The notes under the pieces: model-generated
What the model saw: the letters and a program-made list of their open reading frames with translations, nothing else
Databases searched by the model: none
What the model was told of the DNA's origin: nothing
Position numbers and translations under genes: made by a program
Assembly (NCBI GenBank): GCA_900763885.1
Contig: CAAFLY010000100.1
Coordinates: 1-18,396 of the forward strand
Source: Clostridia bacterium
GTDB taxonomy: Bacteria > Bacillota > Clostridia > Oscillospirales > CAG-272
Reading direction: 5' to 3'
DNA: 18,396 nucleotides
Shown here: piece after piece, positions 6,765 to 12,910 of the stretch
Numbering within the stretch: the first letter of the stretch is position 1
How the letters are laid out: each line of letters starts with the position of its first letter

Positions 6765-7212
6765 ATCCGCCGACAACGGTTCACACGGAGCAACTGTTCA
6801 CTCCGGCAACAAATCCGGTCGTGCGGCATCTGTTCTGTATATAGTATACACCCCATCCGCCCGCATAAACAGCCCCGGATCCGGGAGGCGGCTCTATTTC
6901 CCGTTCCGGTTGGGCGGGTACCGCTCTACGGAGCATGGAGCGTCGGCAGAATCGCGGGTCCGTGAAATTCTACCGCTTGGAAAACAGGCGCCGGATGTCG
7001 TCCACGCGCGCGAGAATTGTTCTCCGCGTCCGAGAAACGCGGTACGGCACGGCTCTACTGGCGGTAGAATGGGCTAATTTGCGGTGGATTTTCTCTACGG
7101 GGGATAGAATCGGCCGGGGAAACGCTGTTATGAGGTGGGTTTCGCGCCAAAAATCCACATATTTGCGTTTTTCAGCGCATCCTTGGAAAACGGCTTTGGA
7201 AAGGAGATTTGC
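6765..7212 (+). ncRNA. Candidate structured leader RNA (class not recognised)
   Basis: No credible gene lies in this stretch. Perfect or near-perfect helices do. Domain 1: CCGCCGAC (6767-6774) pairs with 6818-6826 with one bulged U, enclosing CGGAG/CTCCG (6786-6790/6801-6805). Domain 2: 6855-6862 pairs with 6912-6919, enclosing CCGGA..CGGGA with TCCCG..TCCGG (6875-6886/6899-6909). Then GCTC-TACG-GAGC (6923-6934), a UACG tetraloop. Domain 3: ATTCTACCGC (6967-6976) with GCGGTAGAAT (7061-7070), enclosing GAGAA/TTCTC (7012-7024) and CCGCGT/ACGCGG (7024-7042, sharing one base). Domain 4: GTGGATTTT (7084-7092) with AAAATCCAC (7150-7158), enclosing TCTA/TAGA (7094-7108) and GAAAC/GTTTC (7119-7143). 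Finally TCCTT (7180-7184) can cover the Shine-Dalgarno AAGGA (7201-7205). It could be a cis-regulatory leader of the XRE gene or an independent RNA. I see no features of RNase P RNA or tmRNA. Pairing was found by eye; no folding energy was computed. Confidence 0.4.
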
Positions 7213-7899
7213 ATGGTGCAGGCGGAAAACGAAAAACGCGATCTGGGACAGATCCTGTCGTCCCGGATCGCTGAGGAACGAAAAAAAGCCGGATTCACGC
7301 AGGCGGGACTGGCGGAGAAGCTCGGCTATTCGGACAAAAGCATATCGAAATGGGAGCGCGGCGACGGTATCCCGGATGTATTCTGCCTAAAACGGATGGC
7401 GGAGCTGTTCGGCGTGACGGTAGATGCGCTGCTCACGGAGGCGGCTGACATCCCGGCCCCGCTCCCGACTCCGGCAGCAGGACAGTCCGTGGCGGCTCCC
7501 GTACAGGAAGAGCGCGGGGAATCGGACCCGGACACGGACGGCAGGATCGTGATCGCAATGGATCCGCCGCCCGTGGTGAATCACTGGGCAATCGACGCCG
7601 TGACGTTTGTGGGGATCTGGCTCGCGGGTGCGCTCTGCTTCCTGATCGGGATCTTCTGTCAGGTGGATCTGTCCGCGATTCTGGTGGCGGCGTGGCCCGT
7701 ATCCCTCCTTGTAATGCTCATATTCAACGGTCTCTGGGGCAAGCACGCGCGGACCTTCTGGTTCTGTACAGGCTTCGTGGTCGGCCTTCTCTTCCTCCTC
7801 TGCTGGATCCTGCGCGCTTACGCCATCTGGAAGCTGATGTGGCTCTCCATCCCCGCCGCCGCCATCGTCTGGTTCAGCTGCCGTATCCATCGGAATTAG
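7213..7899 (+). CDS. XRE-family regulator with C-terminal membrane domain
   Basis: This 228-aa protein has an N-terminal Cro/CI-type helix-turn-helix (about residues 11-68, with the recognition region TQAGLAEKLGYSDKSISKWERG). A Pro/Ala-rich, acidic linker follows (about 78-120). The C-terminal half holds four predicted membrane helices (about 129-150, 154-174, 180-199, 204-223). The HTH should bind DNA while tethered to the membrane, with both ends cytoplasmic. This architecture is common in Firmicutes, but its ligands are mostly unknown. The start at 7213 is supported by AAGGAG at 7201-7206; an upstream GTG at 7135 would run through the structured leader and is rejected. The gene follows the promoter at 6730-6758 by a long leader and may regulate itself through the dyads at 7053-7113. 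It is followed by a repeat element and a terminator. Confidence 0.85.
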   Translation: MVQAENEKRDLGQILSSRIAEERKKAGFTQAGLAEKLGYSDKSISKWERGDGIPDVFCLKRMAELFGVTVDALLTEAADIPAPLPTPAAGQSVAAPVQEERGESDPDTDGRIVIAMDPPPVVNHWAIDAVTFVGIWLAGALCFLIGIFCQVDLSAILVAAWPVSLLVMLIFNGLWGKHARTFWFCTGFVVGLLFLLCWILRAYAIWKLMWLSIPAAAIVWFSCRIHRN

Positions 7900-7923
7900 G
7901 AAACACGGGGGACGCGAATGCGT

Positions 7924-7954
7924 CTTGAAAGAAGCTTGGCAAAAGCTTTTATAT
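7924..7954 (+). repeat. Dispersed 31-nt element, copy 1
   Basis: CTTGAAAGAAGCTTGGCAA (7924-7942) is identical to 12819-12837. The next 12 bases match in nine, giving 28 of 31 overall. It sits 24 bases after the XRE stop. AAGCTT occurs twice within it and can pair with itself across GGCAA, so it can form a hairpin. Confidence 0.65.
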
Positions 7955-7980
7955 GGGACTACATGGGTTTTGCCTGCATC

Positions 7981-8002
7981 GAATGGAAACGCGTCTCCAT
8001 TC
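7981..8002. repeat. Near-perfect 22-bp palindrome
   Basis: GAATGGA (7981-7987) pairs with TCCATTC (7996-8002). The inner bases AACGCGTC continue the dyad with one mismatched pair. It lies between the dispersed element and the bidirectional terminator. It may be an operator or an extra terminator stem; there is no T-tract. Confidence 0.45.
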
Positions 8003-8016
8003 TCCCACAAATAGAA

Positions 8017-8057
8017 AAGCGAACCCCACCGCAGCTTTGGTGGAGTCCGCTTTTTTT
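8017..8057. terminator. Bidirectional intrinsic terminator between XRE gene and lipoprotein 1
   Basis: 8017-8030 pairs with 8039-8052 at 12 of 14 positions around an 8-nt loop. It is followed on the plus strand by TTTTTTT and on the minus strand by a T-rich tail (TTTTCTATTT). It ends 10 bases from the stop of the converging lipoprotein gene, so it serves both directions. Confidence 0.85.
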
Positions 8058-8067
8058 GTCCGGTAGA

Positions 8068-9540
8068 TCAGCCGTTGTTTTCGAGGACGGCGTCGATGGT
8101 TTTCTGCATTGCTTTTTCCGCGGCGGGGACCTTCTTTTCCACAGCGGAGACGATGTCCGTCTTGCCTGCGTAGGACTGTGCGCCGGGAATGTCGAAGATG
8201 CCGCCCCATGCCCAGAAATTGCCCATCTCAAAGACGCGGTTGGCAAAGATAATATCGAGCATGGCGGAGGATTCCTCATCGCGCGCCGCCTTGGTCTTGA
8301 GGGTAATATCGTAGTACGCGGGGGTGAGGGTATAGAGGGATTCCGCGCAGAGGGCTTCCGTGATGATGCCGGTCCGCTCGAGATCCTGCACGGATTTCGG
8401 GATGCTGAGGAAGTTGGAGTTGCCGGTGCTGATGACGTTGTAGTACTTCTCCTGCGCTTCATCGTATTTCGGTGCGGGGAGGATACCGAAATCGGCTTCC
8501 ATTTCGCGGAAGAGAGTGACACGGTTCATGCCGACAAAGGAGAAGAGACAGCGACCCTCCGTGAACGCGGCGTCGAGGATGTCCCAGTTCGAGTAGATGC
8601 CGGAGTGCATGCAGATGTCGTGGTTGTCGTTGATCGCCATCGCCTTGGCATATGCGTCCACGTATCTCTCATCGAGCACGGCGAGCTTCGGCAGGTCGTT
8701 TTCGTCCTTTGTGAAGCAGCGCGCGCCGGACGCGACCATGTAGCCCATGGTATCGAAGTGTTCGCCGACGTTGCCCCACTGGTCGTCCGCGTCCCGTTCG
8801 CCGTTACCGTTCAGGTCAATGGACGCCGCCTCCATTCCGGCAAGCATCACATCCTGCGTCCATGTGCCGTCACGGACCATCTGGTAATAGTCGCCGAGGG
8901 AGAGATCGACCGCCATGTTCTTATTGAACAGCACGCACCAGGTCGCGTCCTTATCCATGACATTGATCTCGGCGGCGGTCACATACACCTTGTTGGCGAT
9001 GGAGAGGGATTCGATGGAGTTCTGGTCGTACCACGGCCTGTCAAGATCGATATACGGCACCGCGCCAAGGTCCACAAGGCAGCCGTCGGTGATGAGTGTG
9101 CTTAGTCCGCTTGTGCCGAGCACGACGTCCATCGCGTCCTCACCGGCCTGCACCGTTTTGCGCGCGTAACCCTCCATACCGAGAGACGCGCCGTCGAGCT
9201 GCTCGATCTTGATATTGAATTTGTCGCACACGGCGGCGTTCCGGTTGTACACAGCGTCGTTGATGGCTTCTCCGGTCAGCGCCTCGGCGTAGAAATCGCG
9301 GGTATACCAGTGTGTACTGACAAAGCCGCGCACCAGTCCGCGATAGGTATAGCCCTCGAAATCACGCTCCGGCAGATCCGGAGTGATTTTGGCGGGTTCC
9401 GTCTCGACCGGCTCCGTGGCCACGGTATCGGTGGGGGTATCCGATTTTTTGGTTTCCGTTTCTCCGTCCTTTGCGGCGCATCCGACGATGGCGGAGAGCA
9501 GCAGCGCGGCAAGGAGCATCCAAACCATTGTTTTTTTCAT
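8068..9540 (-). CDS. Extracellular solute-binding lipoprotein 1
   Basis: This 490-aa protein starts with a lipoprotein signal peptide: MKK, a hydrophobic run, and the lipobox IVGC with lipidated C21. An acidic Thr/Glu/Pro linker (about 22-55) follows, then a family 1-type periplasmic-binding fold. Marks shared with the two paralogues here are LPERDFEGYTYR, TGEAINDAVYNRN, RPWYDQN, VRDGTWTQD, a calcium-loop-like DLNGNGERDADDQWG (242-256), EADFGILPAPKYDEAQ, and ERTGIITEALCAES with MLDIIFANRVFEMG. It would be anchored outside the membrane and capture a sugar or oligosaccharide for an ABC importer, but no permease or ATPase gene is in the window. TAGGATGG precedes the ATG, and a consensus promoter lies at 9585-9613. 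The ligand cannot be read from sequence. Confidence 0.9.
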   Translation of the reverse strand: MKKTMVWMLLAALLLSAIVGCAAKDGETETKKSDTPTDTVATEPVETEPAKITPDLPERDFEGYTYRGLVRGFVSTHWYTRDFYAEALTGEAINDAVYNRNAAVCDKFNIKIEQLDGASLGMEGYARKTVQAGEDAMDVVLGTSGLSTLITDGCLVDLGAVPYIDLDRPWYDQNSIESLSIANKVYVTAAEINVMDKDATWCVLFNKNMAVDLSLGDYYQMVRDGTWTQDVMLAGMEAASIDLNGNGERDADDQWGNVGEHFDTMGYMVASGARCFTKDENDLPKLAVLDERYVDAYAKAMAINDNHDICMHSGIYSNWDILDAAFTEGRCLFSFVGMNRVTLFREMEADFGILPAPKYDEAQEKYYNVISTGNSNFLSIPKSVQDLERTGIITEALCAESLYTLTPAYYDITLKTKAARDEESSAMLDIIFANRVFEMGNFWAWGGIFDIPGAQSYAGKTDIVSAVEKKVPAAEKAMQKTIDAVLENNG

Positions 9541-9584
9541 AATGTACCATCCTATCTGAGCATTTGAACGATTATCCCAACATC

Positions 9585-9613
9585 AGTATAACAGGTTTCG
9601 GCTATTTTGTCAA
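9585..9613 (-). promoter_or_regulatory. Sigma-A promoter of lipoprotein 1
   Basis: On the minus strand TTGACA (9608-9613), a 17-bp spacer and TATACT (9585-9590) form an almost perfect promoter. The coding start is 44 bases downstream of the -10. Confidence 0.85.
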
Positions 9614-9628
9614 GATATTTCCTGCAAT

Positions 9629-9644
9629 CGTTACGTTTGTAACG
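9629..9644. promoter_or_regulatory. Palindrome upstream of the lipoprotein 1 promoter, likely operator
   Basis: CGTTAC-GTTT-GTAACG is a perfect 6-bp inverted repeat, 15 bases upstream of the -35 element. This position suits an activator. Its core TTACGTTTGTA recurs exactly at 14419-14429, in the leader of lipoprotein 3. Confidence 0.5.
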
Positions 9645-9647
9645 CGC

Positions 9648-9694
9648 AAAAAAACGACGTGTTTCTCCGGAAAAATCCGACACGCCGTTTTTTC
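9648..9694. terminator. Bidirectional intrinsic terminator after lipoprotein 2
   Basis: AAAACGACGTGT (9651-9662) pairs with ACACGCCGTTTT (9680-9691) with one mismatch. An inner CGGA/TCCG stem lies in the loop. T-runs follow in both directions. It sits 8 bases past the lipoprotein 2 stop on the minus strand. Confidence 0.85.
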
Positions 9695-9702
9695 GCTGCG
9701 CT

Positions 9703-11187
9703 TTATCGGAAAGAGCTGTTGATGCTCTCGATGTCGGCCTGCGCCTTATCCGCGAACTTTTCATAGCGGGAGGTAAAGTTCGGTGTATTGTCCCAGATCA
9801 TGAAGATCACCTCGTCGCAGTAGGTGCCGACCTTATAAAACCAGCCGAGATCGAACACGCGGGTGGAGAGGATGATGTCGAGCATATCCACGCTGTCCTC
9901 GTCGCGCATATATTTGTAGTCGAGGATCTGATCATAGTACACGGGACGGACGATCTCCCGCGAGGTATACGCCAGCGCCTCCACGATGGTACCGGTGCGG
10001 TCCGCGTCCTCCATGTACGACGGCACACAGAAGAAGACGGAATGCCACGATCCGACGGTGCTGTAGTAGCGGCTCTGGTCCGATGTATATTTCGGGAAGG
10101 GGAGGATACCGAAATCCGCCTCCATATCGCGCAGGGAGGACGCCAGATTCATCAGCTGCATAAAAAAGAGGGACTGCCCGTTCTGGAACATGGACACGGG
10201 TGTGGAGATGTCGTAGCTGACGCGCTGATAGTTGTAGGACACCGTTTTATCGAGCACGAGATCGCAGTATTTCTCCAGCATCCCGACGACCTTTTCATCG
10301 TAGAGCGTGAGCGAGAGGGCGCCGTTTTCGTCCACGGACGCGCATTTTACCCCGGTCGCGTTGACAGCCGCCATGACGGTATCGTCCCACGTGATGGTGC
10401 CGAAGCGGTCGTTCGCGTCGTATTTGCCGTCCCCGTTCAGATCGGAGGCGACCTCCCCCGCGCGGGCGGCAAGCATATCAAACGTCCATGAGCCGTCGCG
10501 CACGGCGTCGTATAGCTCCGTGATCCCGTTGTCCGCGGCGACCTGCTGATTGAAGAACACGGCAATGGTGCAGTCGTTGATGGCGGTGGAAATATCGCCC
10601 GTGGTGAAATACGTTTTCCCGTTCAGGCGCATATCGGCCACGGCGTTCTGATCCCACCACGGCTGCGTCAGATCCACGTGCGGCATGGCGGACAGCTCGG
10701 CGAGATACTGCTGCAGGACAAGCGTACACGCGTCATATCCGGCAATGGCGGCGGCGTCGTAGGCGGTATCCCCGGCAAGCACCTGCTTCATGATATTCTG
10801 ATAGCCCTTGCCCTCGCCCTTTGTGCCGCCGGCGTTCTCGTACTGCTTCTCGTTCCGGAGCTTTATGTTATAGCGATCCTCGAGTGCCACGTTGCGGGCA
10901 TAGACCGCGTCGTTCATCAGCTCTCCCGTCACCTCTTCCGCGGCGAAATCGTTTTTATCCCAGCCGGATTCCGTATTTCCCGTGACGAGGACCGTGAACG
11001 CATAGCCGCCGTACTCTCCCTCCGGCAGCGCATAGACTGTCTCCGTTTCCGCCGTCTCCGTCGTTTCCGTGACGCTCTCCGTATCCCGCGGTATGCCGAC
11101 GGGTTCCTTTTCGCTCTGTCCGCACGAGAGCAGGGGCGCCGTCAGGCATAGGCAAAGAAAAGCCGCGGTCAGTCGTTGGTGTTTCAT
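9703..11187 (-). CDS. Extracellular solute-binding lipoprotein 2
   Basis: This 494-aa paralogue of the lipoproteins at 8068-9540 and 12911-14389 has a signal peptide with lipobox LLSC (C22) and a Thr/Glu-rich linker (about 28-52). Its variant motifs are LPEGEYGGYAFTVL, TGELMNDAVYARN, QPWWDQN, VRDGSWTFD, the calcium-loop-like DLNGDGKYDANDRFG (249-263), EADFGILPFPKY and DMLDIILSTRVFDLG. Unlike the other two it has LPEGEYGG in place of LPERDF[EA]G. It should be surface-anchored and bind a carbohydrate. GGGAGG stands just upstream of the ATG, and its own promoter lies at 11230-11258. The terminator at 9648-9694 separates it from lipoprotein 1, so these are separate transcription units. Partner permease genes are absent. 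Confidence 0.9.
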   Translation of the reverse strand: MKHQRLTAAFLCLCLTAPLLSCGQSEKEPVGIPRDTESVTETTETAETETVYALPEGEYGGYAFTVLVTGNTESGWDKNDFAAEEVTGELMNDAVYARNVALEDRYNIKLRNEKQYENAGGTKGEGKGYQNIMKQVLAGDTAYDAAAIAGYDACTLVLQQYLAELSAMPHVDLTQPWWDQNAVADMRLNGKTYFTTGDISTAINDCTIAVFFNQQVAADNGITELYDAVRDGSWTFDMLAARAGEVASDLNGDGKYDANDRFGTITWDDTVMAAVNATGVKCASVDENGALSLTLYDEKVVGMLEKYCDLVLDKTVSYNYQRVSYDISTPVSMFQNGQSLFFMQLMNLASSLRDMEADFGILPFPKYTSDQSRYYSTVGSWHSVFFCVPSYMEDADRTGTIVEALAYTSREIVRPVYYDQILDYKYMRDEDSVDMLDIILSTRVFDLGWFYKVGTYCDEVIFMIWDNTPNFTSRYEKFADKAQADIESINSSFR

Positions 11188-11229
11188 AGGAAAAACCTCC
11201 CTTATACGATTCTACGATGGGTTTCCTGT

Positions 11230-11258
11230 AGTATAACACGTCCGACGGCGATTTGCAA
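11230..11258 (-). promoter_or_regulatory. Sigma-A promoter of lipoprotein 2
   Basis: On the minus strand TTGCAA (11253-11258), 17 bp and TATACT (11230-11235) lie 42 bases before the start codon. This 324-base divergent gap (11188-11511) also carries two plus-strand promoters for the transporter gene. Confidence 0.8.
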
Positions 11259-11314
11259 GGGCGAACGGGACAATATCCGGAAAAATCCCGCCACCACGCA
11301 GGACTTCTGCCGGA

Positions 11315-11344
11315 TTGACAATGGCGTGCGTGCCGCGCTATGCT
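11315..11344 (+). promoter_or_regulatory. Possible distal promoter of the MFS transporter
   Basis: TTGACA (11315-11320), an 18-bp spacer and TATGCT (11339-11344) give a plausible second plus-strand promoter. It would add about 130 nt of leader. It is weaker than the one at 11445. Confidence 0.45.
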
Positions 11345-11398
11345 CTGTCCGTGCGCAGGGCCATGGAGAAGCGCCGGTTTTGTGCTTTCCGCGCGCGA

Positions 11399-11441
11399 TT
11401 TTACAAAACCCGCACACATGGTTTTACAAAGTCCTTACAAA
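11399..11441 (+). promoter_or_regulatory. Three TTACAAA repeats upstream of the transporter promoter
   Basis: TTACAAA occurs at 11401-11407, 11424-11430 and 11435-11441, the first two preceded by TT. The spacings are 23 and 11 bases, about two and one helical turns, and the last ends three bases before the -35. AAAACC (11405-11410) can also pair with GGTTTT (11420-11425). Confidence 0.4.
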
Positions 11442-11444
11442 GGA

Positions 11445-11473
11445 TTGACTTTTGGCGCAAAAGATGCTATACT
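11445..11473 (+). promoter_or_regulatory. Sigma-A promoter of the MFS transporter
   Basis: TTGACT (11445-11450), a 17-bp spacer and TATACT (11468-11473) lie 38 bases before the ATG at 11512. Confidence 0.85.
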
Positions 11474-11511
11474 GTACCGTGTTTTGCATTTTCCCGGGGA
11501 GGCGACGGCAG

Positions 11512-12792
11512 ATGGCAATGACAAAGAAGAAAACAAACGCGGGGCTATTCATCGCCCTGTGTACACTCGTCTATTTTACAAGCTACATCACACGCAAGGT
11601 CTACGCGTCCACGATGATCGAAATCATCCGCGATCTTGCGTTTTCCAACGAGGACGCGGGTCTGGTGAACACGGCGCTCTTTATCACCTATGGTGCTGGG
11701 CAGATCATAAGCGGCGTACTGGGGGACCACATCGCGCCGCACAAGCTGATCTTCTGCGGGATCGTGACCTCGTCCGTGTGCAATCTGCTCATGCCGCTTT
11801 GCCCGTCGATGCCGTATGGGTCCGCCGTGGCCGCCATGACGGTGCTGTGGGCGATCAACGGGTTCTGTCAGGCGTTGTTCTGGCCGCCGCTTGTGCGGAT
11901 GATGGCGGAGCATCTGAACGGTGAGGATTACAGCCGCGCCTGTGTGACGGTATCGGTCGGCTCCTCGTTTGCCACGGTGTGCATTTATCTGACCTCGTCG
12001 CTCTTCATTGCCCTGTCCGGCTGGCAGCTCAATTTCTACATCGCGGGCGCGTTCGGGCTTGTCGTGGCGGCGGTATGGATCGTTCTGACCGCGCGGATGG
12101 AGAAAGCAGACCGTGCGGCGCGTGCGGAGGGACCGTCCGGGGCGGAAAATGCGCCCGTTGACAGCGAGGCGAAAAAGATCCCGTTCGGACGGCTGGTGAT
12201 CCTGTCGGGGCTGATCCCGATCTGCGTGTGCATCGTACTGCAGGGGATGCTGCGCGACGGTCTGGACTCCTGGATGCCGACCCTGATCGCGGACACATTC
12301 GATCTGTCCTCGGCGCTGTCCACGCTGTCCGGTGTGGTGATGCCGCTGTTTGCGATGCTGGCGTTCAAGTTAGCGGAAATGCTCGAGCAGGCGGTGCGGC
12401 ATGAGATGAAGACGACGGCGCTTCTCTTTGCGCTGGCAGCCGTGCTCGCGTCCGCGCTGTACTTCCTCTACGACTGCAATGTGATCCTGTCCGTGCTGCT
12501 CATCGCGTCCCTGACCGGCTGTATGCACGGCATCAATCTGATCCTCATCACATGGGTGCCGCGGTATTTTGCCCGTTACGGCAGGATCGCGACCTTCTCC
12601 GGCATTCTCAACGCCTTCACCTACATCGGCAGTGCGATCGCCATGTACGGCTTCGGCGCGATCTCGGACAAGCTGTCCTGGCAGGCGACCATCGTCTCGT
12701 GGCTCCTCATCGCGGGCACGGGCATCGTCCTCGCGCTGTGTACCATCCGCCGCTGGAGCGCGTTTGTCGGGAAAACGGCGGAACGGAAATAG
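11512..12792 (+). CDS. MFS transporter, organophosphate:phosphate antiporter (GlpT/UhpT)-like
   Basis: This 426-aa protein has about twelve hydrophobic segments split by a charged central loop (about 195-225, rich in Ala/Glu/Lys). Near the N-terminus, YITRKVYAS (25-33) resembles the YLVRKNF region of GlpT, whose Arg binds substrate phosphate. YGAGQIISGVLGD and NGFCQALFWPPLVRMM also fit the OPA family. Known members exchange glycerol-3-phosphate or hexose phosphates for inorganic phosphate across the inner membrane. The start is set by GGGAGG at 11497-11502; a second ATG at 11518 is possible. It has its own promoter and is divergent from lipoprotein 2. A phosphorylated substrate would fit with the glycerol-1-phosphate dehydrogenase homologue 6 kb away, but substrate is inference. 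A generic MFS sugar transporter is the alternative. Confidence 0.8.
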   Translation: MAMTKKKTNAGLFIALCTLVYFTSYITRKVYASTMIEIIRDLAFSNEDAGLVNTALFITYGAGQIISGVLGDHIAPHKLIFCGIVTSSVCNLLMPLCPSMPYGSAVAAMTVLWAINGFCQALFWPPLVRMMAEHLNGEDYSRACVTVSVGSSFATVCIYLTSSLFIALSGWQLNFYIAGAFGLVVAAVWIVLTARMEKADRAARAEGPSGAENAPVDSEAKKIPFGRLVILSGLIPICVCIVLQGMLRDGLDSWMPTLIADTFDLSSALSTLSGVVMPLFAMLAFKLAEMLEQAVRHEMKTTALLFALAAVLASALYFLYDCNVILSVLLIASLTGCMHGINLILITWVPRYFARYGRIATFSGILNAFTYIGSAIAMYGFGAISDKLSWQATIVSWLLIAGTGIVLALCTIRRWSAFVGKTAERK

Positions 12793-12818
12793 GGAGAACG
12801 GGGGAGAACGGGACGCTT

Positions 12819-12849
12819 CTTGAAAGAAGCTTGGCAAGAACTTTTAAAT
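12819..12849 (+). repeat. Dispersed 31-nt element, copy 2
   Basis: This is the partner of 7924-7954, with 28 of 31 bases the same. It begins 26 bases after the transporter stop. CTTCTT-GA-AAGAAG at its left edge forms a 6-bp stem. As with copy 1, an intrinsic terminator and a converging lipoprotein gene follow. Confidence 0.65.
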
Positions 12850-12861
12850 AAATGAAATGAC

Positions 12862-12909
12862 AAAATACAGCCTATCCTTTTCCGGTCGCGGAGGGGATAG
12901 GCTGTTTTT
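12862..12909. terminator. Bidirectional intrinsic terminator between transporter and lipoprotein 3
   Basis: ACAGCCTATCC (12867-12877) pairs perfectly with GGATAGGCTGT (12895-12905) around a 17-nt loop. TTTTTGTT follows on the plus strand and ATTTTG on the minus strand. It serves both converging genes. Confidence 0.85.
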
Positions 12910-12910
12910 G

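Noticed and set aside
6582..6776. 64-codon minus-strand frame with 9-residue repeats
   Set aside because: The repeat is explained by the 27-bp DNA repeat. The frame runs across the promoter and overlaps the 5' end of the SGNH hydrolase gene, with no ribosome binding site.
6619..7077. 152-codon plus-strand frame in the repeat and leader region
   Set aside because: It starts in the tandem repeats, spans the promoter and stems, shows no family motif and has no Shine-Dalgarno.
6765..7212. RNase P RNA or tmRNA
   Set aside because: The hallmark conserved stretches of RNase P RNA (GAGGAAAGTC-type) and the tRNA-like CCA end of tmRNA are absent on both strands.
7918..9105. 395-codon plus-strand frame over lipoprotein 1
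   Set aside because: It is antisense to a confirmed lipoprotein gene. Its first codons come from the dispersed repeat and it crosses a terminator.
9620..9645. CcpA cre site near the lipoprotein 1 promoter
   Set aside because: The palindrome shares an AACG core but misses fixed positions of the cre consensus, so a catabolite site is not supported.
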